In this document: positions 52,170 to 60,730 of the stretch, one piece after another
How the letters are laid out: each line of letters begins with the position of its first letter
How positions within the stretch are numbered: position 1 is the stretch's first letter
Assembly (NCBI GenBank): GCA_041391765.1
Contig: JAWKNJ010000028.1
Coordinates: forward strand, 1-64,000
DNA length: 64,000 nucleotides
Direction of reading: 5' to 3'
Source of the DNA: SHAN690 sp041391765
Lineage (GTDB): Bacteria; Bacteroidota; Bacteroidia; Flavobacteriales_G; Salibacteraceae
Notes under the pieces: model-generated
The model's database searches: none
Told to the model about the DNA's origin: nothing
The model's input: the letters and a program-made list of their open reading frames with translations, nothing else
Position numbers and translations under genes: made by a program

Positions 52170-53954
52170 ATGGGAGCAACAGCACACACCGATCATCACC
52201 ATCACGAAGAGACATTTATCTCTAAATACATGTTTAGTCAAGATCACAAGATGATCTCTAAGCAATTCTTGATCACAGGTATGATCATGGCCGTTATGGG
52301 AATGATTATGTCAACGCTATTCCGACTTCAGTTAGGATGGCAAGGCGAATCGTTTTGGATTTTGAATTTCTTTTTAGGGGATAAATGGGCTCCAGATGGA
52401 ATATTAGATCCTAATATGTATTTGGCTTTGGTGACCATTCATGGAACCATCATGGTATTCTTCCTGTTGACTGGAGGTTTGAGTGGAACGTTTGCTAACT
52501 TGCTTATTCCATTACAAATAGGTGCTCGTGACATGGCCTCCGGATTTATCAATATGTTGTCGTATTGGTTCTTCTTAGCATCCAGTGTTGTGATGGTTTC
52601 TTCCTTTTTTATTGAAACGGGACCTGCTTCGGGTGGATGGACAGTTTATCCTCCTTTGAGTGCTTTACCTCAAGCAATGCCTGGTTCAGGACTTGGAATG
52701 ACGCTTTGGCTGGCTTCTATGTCCTTGTTCATTGTGTCATCACTTCTAGGGGGTTTGAATTATGTTGTGACTGTCATTAACCTTAGAACAAAGGGTATGA
52801 CAATGACGAGACTTCCATTGAGTATTTGGGCACTTTTCATCACCGCAGTGCTTGGTGTGCTTTCATTTCCTGTGTTATTCTCTGCAGCATTGTTGTTGAT
52901 CTTCGATAGAAGCTTCGGAACAGCATTCTATCTTTCTGATATCCACATTGCTGGTGAAGTCATGGAACAGACCGGTGGAAGCCCGATTTTGTATGAGCAC
53001 TTGTTTTGGTTCCTAGGTCACCCTGAAGTATACATTGTATTGCTTCCTGCATTGGGTATTACTTCTGAAGTAATTGCAACAAACGCTCGTAAGCCAATCT
53101 TTGGTTACCGTGCGATGATCGGATCAATCTTGGCAATTGCTTTCCTCTCATTTATCGTTTGGGGTCACCACATGTACTTGACCGGAATGAACCCATTCTT
53201 AGGAGCGGTGTTCACGTTCACAACATTATTGATTGCGATTCCATCTGCGGTTAAGGCGTTCAACTACATCACCACCTTGTGGAAGGGCAATATTCGGTTT
53301 ACACCGGCCATGTTGTTCTCAATTGGAATGGTTTCCACGTTCATTTCCGGTGGGGTAACAGGGATTATTCTTGCGGATTCGGCATTGGACATTAATGTAC
53401 ATGATACATACTTTGTCGTTGCTCACTTCCATATTGTGATGGGATTGTCTGCGGTGTTGGCGATGTTTGCAGGTGTTTATCACTGGTTCCCTAAGATGTA
53501 TGGAAAGTTGATGAACAGAAAGTTGGGTTACGCTCATTTTTGGATCACATTCGTCTGTGCTTACGGGGTGTTTTTCCCACAACACTTTTTGGGTCTAGCG
53601 GGCGTGCCGAGGCGTTACTATACAAACAGTGAGTTCCCAATGTTCGATGACTTGATTTCAATCAATGAGATGGTTTCCATCTTCGCGATTGTGGGAGCAT
53701 TGGCTCAGTTCATTTTCATCTTCAATTTCTTCTATTCGATTTTCAGAGGAACTCGTTCTTCTCAGAATCCTTGGGGATCAAACACATTGGAGTGGACTAC
53801 ACCTGTTGAACATATTCATGGTAACTGGCCTGGACCGCTGCCAACTGTTCATAGATGGGCATACGACTACAGTAAGCCGGGAAAAGAAGAGGATTTTGTT
53901 CCACAAACTGTTCCCCTAGAAGAAGGTGAAATGGACGGAGGGGCCGGTCACTAA
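52170..53954 (+). CDS. ctaD: Cytochrome c oxidase subunit I
   Basis: A 594-residue haem-copper oxidase subunit I with 12 membrane helices. Haem a ligand His lies in TIHGTIMVFF; the Cu-B His and cross-linked Tyr in FWFLGHPEVYI; two more Cu-B His in WGHHMY; and the haem a/a3 His in HDTYFVVAHFHIVM. The pattern with GHPEVY fits an A-family oxidase. It reduces oxygen to water and pumps protons. Last gene of the act-cox operon; a strong terminator follows. Subunit III is not in this window. Confidence 0.97.
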   Translation: MGATAHTDHHHHEETFISKYMFSQDHKMISKQFLITGMIMAVMGMIMSTLFRLQLGWQGESFWILNFFLGDKWAPDGILDPNMYLALVTIHGTIMVFFLLTGGLSGTFANLLIPLQIGARDMASGFINMLSYWFFLASSVVMVSSFFIETGPASGGWTVYPPLSALPQAMPGSGLGMTLWLASMSLFIVSSLLGGLNYVVTVINLRTKGMTMTRLPLSIWALFITAVLGVLSFPVLFSAALLLIFDRSFGTAFYLSDIHIAGEVMEQTGGSPILYEHLFWFLGHPEVYIVLLPALGITSEVIATNARKPIFGYRAMIGSILAIAFLSFIVWGHHMYLTGMNPFLGAVFTFTTLLIAIPSAVKAFNYITTLWKGNIRFTPAMLFSIGMVSTFISGGVTGIILADSALDINVHDTYFVVAHFHIVMGLSAVLAMFAGVYHWFPKMYGKLMNRKLGYAHFWITFVCAYGVFFPQHFLGLAGVPRRYYTNSEFPMFDDLISINEMVSIFAIVGALAQFIFIFNFFYSIFRGTRSSQNPWGSNTLEWTTPVEHIHGNWPGPLPTVHRWAYDYSKPGKEEDFVPQTVPLEEGEMDGGAGH

Positions 53955-53962
53955 CAAAGTTG

Positions 53963-53990
53963 AAAACCCGTTCGATAGAGCGGGTTTTTT
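53963..53990 (+). terminator. Rho-independent terminator of the act-cox operon
   Basis: An extended stem (AAAACCCG paired with CGGGTTTT, extended inward by a T:G pair, T:A and C:G) with a GATA loop and a T-run, 8 nt after the ctaD stop. It separates the respiratory operon from ruvB. Confidence 0.85.
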
Positions 53991-54005
53991 GTTTTATACC
54001 CTTCC

Positions 54006-54013
54006 TAACTTTG
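54006..54013 (+). promoter_or_regulatory. Promoter -7 element of ruvB
   Basis: TAACTTTG matches TAnnTTTG, 7 nt before the ruvB ATG, immediately downstream of the act-cox terminator. The very short leader suggests initiation close to, or at, the start codon. Confidence 0.45.
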
Positions 54014-54020
54014 TTTATTC

Positions 54021-55046
54021 ATGAACGAGTTTCTCGATCCAGAACTTTCACAACTCTCACAAGCCGATAAGGACATTGAAAAAGTTCTTCGACCTGATTT
54101 ATTTTCGGATTTCACGGGACAGGAGTCTGTCATTGAGAATCTAAAGGTATTTGTGGAGGCTGCAAGTCAAAGAGCTGAGGCCCTAGACCACGTTCTTCTT
54201 CATGGCCCTCCGGGACTTGGCAAAACGACATTGGCTAACATTATTGCCAATGAATTGGGGGTAGGCATAAAGTCGACTAGCGGACCCGTTTTGGACAAGC
54301 CGGGTGATTTAGCAGGATTGCTAACCAATCTTGAAGAACGAGACGTATTGTTCATTGATGAAATCCATCGACTGAGTCCGGTAGTTGAAGAGTTTCTCTA
54401 CTCCGCTATGGAGGACTATCAGATTGACATCATGATAGACACAGGGCCTAGTGCTCGAAGTGTAAAGATTGAGCTTGCTCCATTTACGCTAATTGGGGCA
54501 ACCACCAGATCAGGTCTGTTGACATCACCGTTGCGCGCGCGATTTGGTATCAATTCTAGATTGTCATATTATAATGCTGATTTGCTGGCCACGATTGTTG
54601 AGCGTTCAGCATCGATTCTGAAGATTCATATTGAAACGCAGGCTGCTCTCGAAATTGCAAGGCGAAGCCGAGGTACACCTAGGATCGCAAACGCCTTATT
54701 ACGCAGAATTCGGGATTTTGCTCAGATTAAAGGTGATGGAAAGATTGATCTTGCTATTGCGAAGTTTGGTTTGGAAGCACTCAACGTAGATACTCACGGC
54801 TTGGATGAAATGGATAATAAAATACTATCCATTATCATTGATAAATTCAATGGAGGGCCGGTTGGATTAACAACTGTTGCTACAGCTGTTGGTGAGCAAG
54901 CTGGCACAATCGAGGAAGTTTACGAACCATTTTTAATTCAAGAGGGATTTTTGCACCGGACTCCGCGAGGACGAATTGCTACTGAATCTGCATTCAAGCA
55001 CTTAGGAAGAAAGTTCGATAGAGGCTCTCAAGGTTCACTGTTTTAA
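54021..55046 (+). CDS. ruvB: Holliday junction branch-migration ATPase RuvB
   Basis: A 341-residue AAA+ motor with Walker A GPPGLGKTTL (about residues 63-72), Walker B LFIDEIHRL, sensor GATTRSGLL and the C-terminal winged helix (NGGPVGLTTVATAVGEQAGTIEEVYEPFLIQEGF). It drives branch migration of Holliday junctions with RuvA. ruvA lies about 8 kb away in this window, so the two are not in one operon. It is followed by queG after 3 nt. Confidence 0.97.
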   Translation: MNEFLDPELSQLSQADKDIEKVLRPDLFSDFTGQESVIENLKVFVEAASQRAEALDHVLLHGPPGLGKTTLANIIANELGVGIKSTSGPVLDKPGDLAGLLTNLEERDVLFIDEIHRLSPVVEEFLYSAMEDYQIDIMIDTGPSARSVKIELAPFTLIGATTRSGLLTSPLRARFGINSRLSYYNADLLATIVERSASILKIHIETQAALEIARRSRGTPRIANALLRRIRDFAQIKGDGKIDLAIAKFGLEALNVDTHGLDEMDNKILSIIIDKFNGGPVGLTTVATAVGEQAGTIEEVYEPFLIQEGFLHRTPRGRIATESAFKHLGRKFDRGSQGSLF

Positions 55047-55049
55047 TTC

Positions 55050-56030
55050 ATGACAAGCGCTGATCTACTTGGTCATGCCCGGAGCAACAGAATTAAGGAA
55101 ATTGCTGCGTCTCTGGGTTTCATGGATTGTAGAATAGCTAAAGCCGAGAGGCTGGATGAAGAAGCTAATCAATTAGAAGAATGGTTAGGTCGCGGATACC
55201 ATGGTCAAATGGCCTATATGCAAAGCCATTTTGAGAAGAGAGTGAATCCTCAAGCACTGGTTCCGGGTGCCAAAAGTGTCATTGTTTTAAGTCAGAACTA
55301 TTTCACGGAAAACAAACAAAAGGATTCGACTGCACCCAAGATCAGTAAGTACGCTTATGGTCGAGACTATCATAAGGTGATAAAGAAGAAGTTGAAGCAA
55401 TTTCATACCCAATTACGGTCGGAATTTGGTGATGTAAATGGAAGAGGTTTTGTGGATTCGGCTCCGGTTTTAGAAAAGGCTTGGGCGAAACGAAGTGGCC
55501 TTGGTTGGATAGGCAAACATTCGAATGTGCTCACAAAGCAAAAGGGTTCATTTTTCTTTTTAGCAGTTTTAATCACCGACCTTGAACTCGCACCAGATGG
55601 TAAAGTGAAAGATCATTGTGGAAACTGCACGGCATGCATTGATTCCTGTCCAACAGACGCTATTGTTGCTCCTTATTTAGTAGATGGAAGTCGGTGTATA
55701 TCCTATTTTACTATTGAACTAAAGGACGAAAAAATACCGGATGAATTTATAGGCCGATTCAACAATTGGATGTTCGGGTGCGATATCTGTCAGGATGTTT
55801 GCCCATGGAATCGGTTTAGCAGACAGCATAATGAATTCGCATTCGAACCGAAGGATGAATTGTTGTCAATGAGCGCCAAGGACTGGGAAAACTTAAAGCT
55901 AGAAGCCTTTGAGGAACTGTTTTTGGGCTCAGCTGTTAAACGTGTCGGTTACCGCGGCTTGATGAGAAACGTTCAATTTTTGCCGACTATTTTTTCGGAT
56001 GAAAGGAACGAACCAAGCAAAAGGAAATGA
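55050..56030 (+). CDS. queG: Epoxyqueuosine reductase QueG
   Basis: A 326-residue cobalamin-dependent reductase of the last step of queuosine synthesis for tRNA wobble bases. It has KYAYGRDYHKVIKKKL, SAPVLEKAWAKRSGLGWIGKH, and two [4Fe-4S] motifs: CGNCTACIDSCPTDAI and CDICQDVCPWN. It is co-oriented with ruvB. The 3' end overlaps by 44 nt, tail to tail, with the beta-barrel gene on the other strand. Confidence 0.93.
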   Translation: MTSADLLGHARSNRIKEIAASLGFMDCRIAKAERLDEEANQLEEWLGRGYHGQMAYMQSHFEKRVNPQALVPGAKSVIVLSQNYFTENKQKDSTAPKISKYAYGRDYHKVIKKKLKQFHTQLRSEFGDVNGRGFVDSAPVLEKAWAKRSGLGWIGKHSNVLTKQKGSFFFLAVLITDLELAPDGKVKDHCGNCTACIDSCPTDAIVAPYLVDGSRCISYFTIELKDEKIPDEFIGRFNNWMFGCDICQDVCPWNRFSRQHNEFAFEPKDELLSMSAKDWENLKLEAFEELFLGSAVKRVGYRGLMRNVQFLPTIFSDERNEPSKRK

Positions 56031-56667
56031 CATGATTGTGGACCCCGCTAATGAATGGAATACCGTTAATTCCTGTGGCTATTCCTCCTGTCACCGGCAA
56101 AATTGAATGGTGAACCCGGGCATTGAATTTCCAATTTCCTTTCAGATTGACATTTATTCCAAGGTTGGCGGCTAATTCATAACGATGGAAGTGATAAGCA
56201 TAAAAAAGCTCATTAGACTTAAACCCTCCGACCCACTCGCGGTGAAAGAGGTAGATCCCGTTTAGCAGACCGAATTCAAGTTCAAAAAAGCTAATCTCAG
56301 TTTTCAGCAAGAGGGGAATGTCGATATAGTGCAGTTCATATTTCTGCAGGAGATTAACCGGAACGGGCCTAGCATTGGTTGACCGCTCTCGACTTCCTCT
56401 CATCGCATAGTTCAATTCGAGCTGAAACTTAAGTCTTCGGGATATTTGGGTGTATGTTCCAACTCCTCCGGTTCCCCCAAGCTTGTTATAACCACCAAAT
56501 CCGTCACCAAAAATCTGGCTTGTTGTTATGCCAAGTCTGACCAATCCAGTGAACTCACCTTTTGGGGCAGATTTTCTCGCAACTGGCTCCTGAGAAGCAG
56601 CACATAGCGACATATACACTAATGCTAGTGTTGGGAGCAGAAATTTACTCAGCGACCTTAACCACAT
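55987..56667 (-). CDS. Outer-membrane beta-barrel protein (PorT-like)
   Basis: A 226-residue exported protein with a signal region (about residues 1-24) and a small barrel of about eight strands (GEFTGLVRLGITTSQ, YTQISRRLKFQLELNYAMRGS, HYIDIPLLLKTEISFFELEFGLLNGIYL). The HYIDIPLLLK motif is typical of PorT / outer_membrane_beta-barrel domain proteins, common in Bacteroidota. It overlaps the upstream Omp28-like gene by 23 nt and the convergent queG by 44 nt. Confidence 0.75.
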   Translation of the reverse strand: MWLRSLSKFLLPTLALVYMSLCAASQEPVARKSAPKGEFTGLVRLGITTSQIFGDGFGGYNKLGGTGGVGTYTQISRRLKFQLELNYAMRGSRERSTNARPVPVNLLQKYELHYIDIPLLLKTEISFFELEFGLLNGIYLFHREWVGGFKSNELFYAYHFHRYELAANLGINVNLKGNWKFNARVHHSILPVTGGIATGINGIPFISGVHNHVISFCLVRSFHPKK

Positions 56668-57574
56668 GGGCTTCTTCTACCTGCTGAACCTCTCCATTGC
56701 TTGGATCTAAAACAAAAGCAACGATGATGATATGTTTGGCGTGCTCTACTGTTTCGGGTATAATGAAATCTTGAGTCCAATCAATCCATTCATCTTTTGC
56801 CAATCCTGATGCATCTATTAAGACGTCACCCGTAATTCCTGAAGATGAATTTACCTGAGCTCTCAGCAAATGTCTATGAACATACTCATGATTAATGCGA
56901 TGTGGATAAACATCTTGGTCAAGTCGCTGATCTTTTTGTTCAGCAACCACCGAGTCTTCGATGCACAATACGATAAGTTTACGTTCAGATGAAATGGCAG
57001 CAGTTGCCTTGGCGCTTACTCGAATTTTTAGAAGCGCTTTACTTTCAACGTAGTTGGCAGCCACGCCTAGGGCTATGGTTGACGGTTGACCAATGCTTTT
57101 GGTAATGGGTGACTCCCATTGGTTACTGGCCAAAAATGTATACTTGTTAGCCTCATCAGGGAATGTCTTTCTATTCACCATCACAGACGGATATCCTTCA
57201 AGATCTCCCAGTATAGGAGCATGTACGGCATCTCCGTAATCTGTTGTGAAATCGCTTTCGTAGTCAGGGTCACTTCCAATTTCAGCAAACACCCCTTCAT
57301 GATATGCTATGGCAATGATTTCTGGTTTGTTATTTTCTTGAAGTGCAAGTAATTTCTCTGTCTGCGTTGGACATCCCTGACATTTCACCCCTGTGAACTC
57401 TTCTACTAAAACCTTTTGAGTTGCGATATTGATATTCAAAGTATCTATTTCAGGGAAAACGGTGGTGCTGTCCACTACAGTTATGGTTGGAGCCTCAATT
57501 GGATCTTCAACTTTATCGCATGCTACCTGGCAAAACACAGCGCCAATGATCAGAATTGCAAATACTTTTTTCAT
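56645..57574 (-). CDS. Omp28-like lipoprotein with CxxC motif
   Basis: A 309-residue lipoprotein: signal MKKVFAILIIGAVFCQVAC with lipid Cys at about residue 19. It matches Omp28-related proteins, with VLVEEFTGVKCQGCPTQTEKL, in which the CxxC (residues about 64-67) lies in a thioredoxin-like position, then the IIAIAYHEGVFAEIG and YPSVMVNRKTF segments. The family is surface- or periplasm-facing in Bacteroidota and of uncertain function. It is 2 nt after the DUF6029 gene and in the same operon as a TlpA-type thioredoxin. Confidence 0.82.
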   Translation of the reverse strand: MKKVFAILIIGAVFCQVACDKVEDPIEAPTITVVDSTTVFPEIDTLNINIATQKVLVEEFTGVKCQGCPTQTEKLLALQENNKPEIIAIAYHEGVFAEIGSDPDYESDFTTDYGDAVHAPILGDLEGYPSVMVNRKTFPDEANKYTFLASNQWESPITKSIGQPSTIALGVAANYVESKALLKIRVSAKATAAISSERKLIVLCIEDSVVAEQKDQRLDQDVYPHRINHEYVHRHLLRAQVNSSSGITGDVLIDASGLAKDEWIDWTQDFIIPETVEHAKHIIIVAFVLDPSNGEVQQVEEAHVVKVAE

Positions 57575-57576
57575 CG

Positions 57577-59253
57577 TTAAAAGCTACTAGTTACAGCTAA
57601 AGTAAATCCGTTGGCAGCCGGCACAGGACGGCAAACACCTCCAACACAGAAAATCCCGGCTCGTTGTCTGCCATATGCCAAACTAATTCGATTCGCCTTG
57701 TTAATGTAAGCAATTTGGGCTGTGGGATAGTTAACTTGTAATGCTTTGATTGGATTTCCATAATTGTATTGATTCAAAATGGTTATGAACCAGTGTGGTG
57801 AGTATCCGTATTCAATCATTGCAAATGCCCAGTTACCCAGATGCTGTTCAGTCCACATGTGCTGCAATTCGGTCCTGATGCTATGTTTCTTACCCAACTT
57901 ATATAAACCATCAAGGACTGCTATGTGAGCATAAACATTCTTACCGAGTGCGGTTCCCTGTGTGACATCAATGTTCGCTTCCAAGTAAGCGTATGTGGTT
58001 TTGAGTTTGAAGTCTTTGGTAAACTTCCTGTCGATTTCAATGTTATAGTCTCGGTAGTATATTTTATCTCCAAACGTCCACAAATTAGCTTTATAACCTT
58101 GTCTTTTAGGGTCATGAGCTAGGTACACTTCCTGATCCAGTTCCGAGGTTGTTGAGATGCGGTGAGTGTCTAAATTGTTTATGACGGAGACGTTGCCTTG
58201 AATCGTGGTTCCATATTTACCGCCAAGCGCAGTTCCTTTTTTGATTTTATATATAATGTCTCCCTGAAAACCGATTTCGCCAGCTGGTTGAGTAGCGTAT
58301 GGGTAGAGCGTAGTTATAAGGTTGTACGTGTGTTGTTTAGACAGAGCGGGTAAATAGTTGATGAACAAATCATTCAACTGAGCATCTCTGTTACTGCGAT
58401 AATGCATGTTGTCGATAGACTTGGCCGTTAAGTTGATGCCGAATCCTTTGCGAGAATAAGTAGCCGAGATCAGGACACCCTGACCTGGCCTATAGATATA
58501 GTGATTGTCAGCGTTTGGGTCGTTGAATTTGTACACGTATTCCCCAAGTAGCCCAAAGCCTTCATAGTTAATGTGTGCTCTACCAGCCCAACTCGCTACA
58601 TTCAATGGCAGCTCTAAGTTAGTCACTTTTGAGTCTTCGTATTTACTAACGAAACTTCCACCAATCCTTAACCTGAGCTTGCTTGATTCAAGACGTTCAA
58701 TGAATTCGTTCATTGCCCACTCTGCATCAATGCCTCGGACGTAACCAGTACTCTTCTGCCAATAAAAACGTTGATTCCCGATTAGTGCTTTTATGTATAC
58801 GCCATCTACCGGTTCGTATTTTAACCTAACACCATCAAGGGCATTGTCCAAACCCAAAGCTCGTTCTTCGTAGCTACGAAGAATCATACCACTTCCAAAC
58901 TGCTCGTAATAGTTGCCAACCGTAATATCCAATCGATCTTGGGCATATCTGGCATAGCGATATGGGACACCCACTGGCTGCAAACCATAGTTTGGATTAA
59001 ATCCTTGAACTGGTGGCATATACGACTCTATACGAACCCCTGCGCTGAAGCTGCCCTTTGTTGCAATGAAATTGGCGAATGAATTCATTCCACTTTTCTG
59101 TGGAACCACTGGAGCACTAATGATGCTATCTGGCTTATACGTTTGAGCATAAACGTCCACATTACCGTGGATTTGAATATTTTCAAGAAGACCTTCCTGT
59201 GCTTGTATTGTATGGGTGCCTGCGATCAGGAAAATTAGAGCAATTCTTTTCAA
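57577..59253 (-). CDS. DUF6029 outer-membrane protein
   Basis: A 558-residue exported barrel-like protein. The signal MKRIALIFLIAGTHTIQAQ is followed by QIHGNVDVYAQTYKPDS and the conserved YPSRL-type strands PYRYARYAQDRLDITVGNYYEQFGSGMILRSYEERALGLDNALDGVRLKY. It ends in an aromatic strand (FTLAVTSSF), consistent with an outer-membrane barrel. The family (DUF6029) often sits next to Omp28-like and thioredoxin genes in Bacteroidota, as here; the function is unknown. Confidence 0.82.
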   Translation of the reverse strand: MKRIALIFLIAGTHTIQAQEGLLENIQIHGNVDVYAQTYKPDSIISAPVVPQKSGMNSFANFIATKGSFSAGVRIESYMPPVQGFNPNYGLQPVGVPYRYARYAQDRLDITVGNYYEQFGSGMILRSYEERALGLDNALDGVRLKYEPVDGVYIKALIGNQRFYWQKSTGYVRGIDAEWAMNEFIERLESSKLRLRIGGSFVSKYEDSKVTNLELPLNVASWAGRAHINYEGFGLLGEYVYKFNDPNADNHYIYRPGQGVLISATYSRKGFGINLTAKSIDNMHYRSNRDAQLNDLFINYLPALSKQHTYNLITTLYPYATQPAGEIGFQGDIIYKIKKGTALGGKYGTTIQGNVSVINNLDTHRISTTSELDQEVYLAHDPKRQGYKANLWTFGDKIYYRDYNIEIDRKFTKDFKLKTTYAYLEANIDVTQGTALGKNVYAHIAVLDGLYKLGKKHSIRTELQHMWTEQHLGNWAFAMIEYGYSPHWFITILNQYNYGNPIKALQVNYPTAQIAYINKANRISLAYGRQRAGIFCVGGVCRPVPAANGFTLAVTSSF

Positions 59254-59288
59254 ATCCTGGAAAAACTTACTGGGTTAGGTCTTGAGAA

Positions 59289-59798
59289 TTAGTTGATAGA
59301 TTCTCCACTAGATAATTTTTGAACGAGCTCGTATAGCTCTTCCTCATCACCTGGTGCATAAGAGTTGTGTTGCCAAACGATGTTCCCCTCTCCATCAATT
59401 AAAAATGTATGCGGAACATTATTCACGTTCAACGCCCTTTTGAAATCAGCATTTGGGTCTATGTAAACGTCATATTCCCAAGCCTGACCATCAACATAAG
59501 GTTTCACCTTGTGCTGATTTCGCGCATCATCAATAGAAATGGCTACCAGTTTCACTCCGGTCTCTTCTACCCAATCTGTATATGATTCAGCGATTGTATT
59601 TAATTCCCTCTTGCAAGGCGAGCACCAAGTAGCCCAAAAGTTGATGATAATCGGCTTGCCATCATTTTGAATGTCTGCAGTATTGAAGGTTGAGTTATCT
59701 AGTTTTTTGACATCTACCGCAGGGATTTTTCGGCCATCCTGTGCATGGATATTAAGGCATATGACAAATGTGATTATTGTGGCAATCGATGCTTTCAT
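59289..59798 (-). CDS. TlpA-type thiol-disulfide oxidoreductase
   Basis: A 169-residue exported thioredoxin-fold protein. Signal MKASIATIITFVICLNIHA is followed by the TlpA motif IINFWATWCSPCKREL (CxxC at about residues 58-61) and the cis-Pro VPHTFLID. It would transfer reducing equivalents in the periplasm. First gene of the minus-strand cluster leading to DUF6029, Omp28-like and beta-barrel genes; its -7 element (TACTTTTG) lies 18 nt upstream. Confidence 0.88.
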   Translation of the reverse strand: MKASIATIITFVICLNIHAQDGRKIPAVDVKKLDNSTFNTADIQNDGKPIIINFWATWCSPCKRELNTIAESYTDWVEETGVKLVAISIDDARNQHKVKPYVDGQAWEYDVYIDPNADFKRALNVNNVPHTFLIDGEGNIVWQHNSYAPGDEEELYELVQKLSSGESIN

Positions 59799-59815
59799 AA
59801 AAGTTTGTTGAGCGG

Positions 59816-59823
59816 CAAAAGTA
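59816..59823 (-). promoter_or_regulatory. Promoter -7 element of the TlpA-DUF6029-Omp28 cluster
   Basis: Minus strand TACTTTTG followed by CCGC, the same -7 plus GCC/CCGC context as at metG. It lies 18 nt before the tlpA-like ATG. Confidence 0.5.
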
Positions 59824-59950
59824 TCAGTTCGCTTTTACTTGCTGTTTTAATTAACGTATTGTTTATACGCCTTATGCTTGAACTCCTAAACCCATAAATA
59901 TTAATATTTTTTCAATGTTAGAGCCACTTTTAATGTTGATTTTATTGAAT

Positions 59951-60646
59951 TTAAACGGTCGTATTTCCTACTAGCAATTCATTAACCAACCGAGGGACCG
60001 CAACCGTTGCATTTTCTTTCATGATCTTAAGCTTGCTAAGGCCTGGATTTGAAACATCTGCTGGATCTATGAGATATACTTCAGAATTCTGTGGGGCATA
60101 GAATATCAGTCCTGCCGCTGGGTATACATTTAAGCTCGTCCCAATGATCAATACAATTTCAGCCTTCTTTATTAGCCTTCTTGCATTTTCAAATTCTGTA
60201 ACCGGTTCTCCAAACCAAACTACGTGGGGACGTAATTGTGACCCATCCGGTGCAAGGTCGCCATATCCTATTTCTATTGGGGATTCAATTAAGGTAGGAT
60301 CGCCATTTGAGCTTTTGGCTTTAGTGATGTCGCCATGGAGGTGGAGTACGTTTGTACTTCCGGCTCTTTCGTGGAGGTTATCAATGTTCTGTGTGATAAT
60401 TTTTACCTCAAATTGATGTTCAAGTTTTGCTATCGCTCGGTGAGCCTCATTCGGCTCCGCTTTGAGTATTTGAGCACGCCTTTTGTTGTAGAATTCAAGT
60501 ACCAATTTTGGGTTAGCTACCCAGGCTTCTGGAGTCGCCACCTGTTGAACGTCATATTGCTCCCACAACCCTCCTGAATCACGAAAGGTTGTCAATCCGC
60601 TCTCTGCGCTCATTCCAGCTCCCGAAAACACCACAATTGTCTTCAT
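59951..60646 (-). CDS. Sirtuin-type NAD-dependent protein deacylase
   Basis: A 231-residue sirtuin from the ATG at 60646; the frame is open farther upstream but that part overlaps the maeB promoter and is not conserved. NAD-binding GAGMSAESGLTTFRDSGGLW, TQNIDNLHERAG and the catalytic HLHGD are present. The four zinc-binding Cys of typical sirtuins are absent: the region after HLHGD contains no Cys. From memory, related Bacteroidota sirtuins share this lack. It removes acyl groups from protein lysines with NAD. It is divergent from maeB. Confidence 0.9.
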   Translation of the reverse strand: MKTIVVFSGAGMSAESGLTTFRDSGGLWEQYDVQQVATPEAWVANPKLVLEFYNKRRAQILKAEPNEAHRAIAKLEHQFEVKIITQNIDNLHERAGSTNVLHLHGDITKAKSSNGDPTLIESPIEIGYGDLAPDGSQLRPHVVWFGEPVTEFENARRLIKKAEIVLIIGTSLNVYPAAGLIFYAPQNSEVYLIDPADVSNPGLSKLKIMKENATVAVPRLVNELLVGNTTV

Positions 60647-60680
60647 ATTCTGCCCAGGAATGTCAAAGCTATAAAAGACG

Positions 60681-60710
60681 TTTTGACCGGGCTCAATATT
60701 TCTACTTTTA
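60681..60710 (+). promoter_or_regulatory. Candidate maeB promoter
   Basis: TTTTG at 60681-60685 and TACTTTTA at 60703-60710, 17 nt apart, 20 nt before the maeB ATG. The -7 differs from TAnnTTTG in one base, and the spacer is 2 nt shorter than usual. Confidence 0.4.
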
Positions 60711-60730
60711 CGCCCCTTTGCCCAAATCAT

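Noticed and set aside
59951..60646. SIR2 gene as a defence NADase (ThsA/DSR-like)
   Set aside because: It is a short stand-alone sirtuin with deacylase motifs, next to maeB in a core region, with no defence partner domain.
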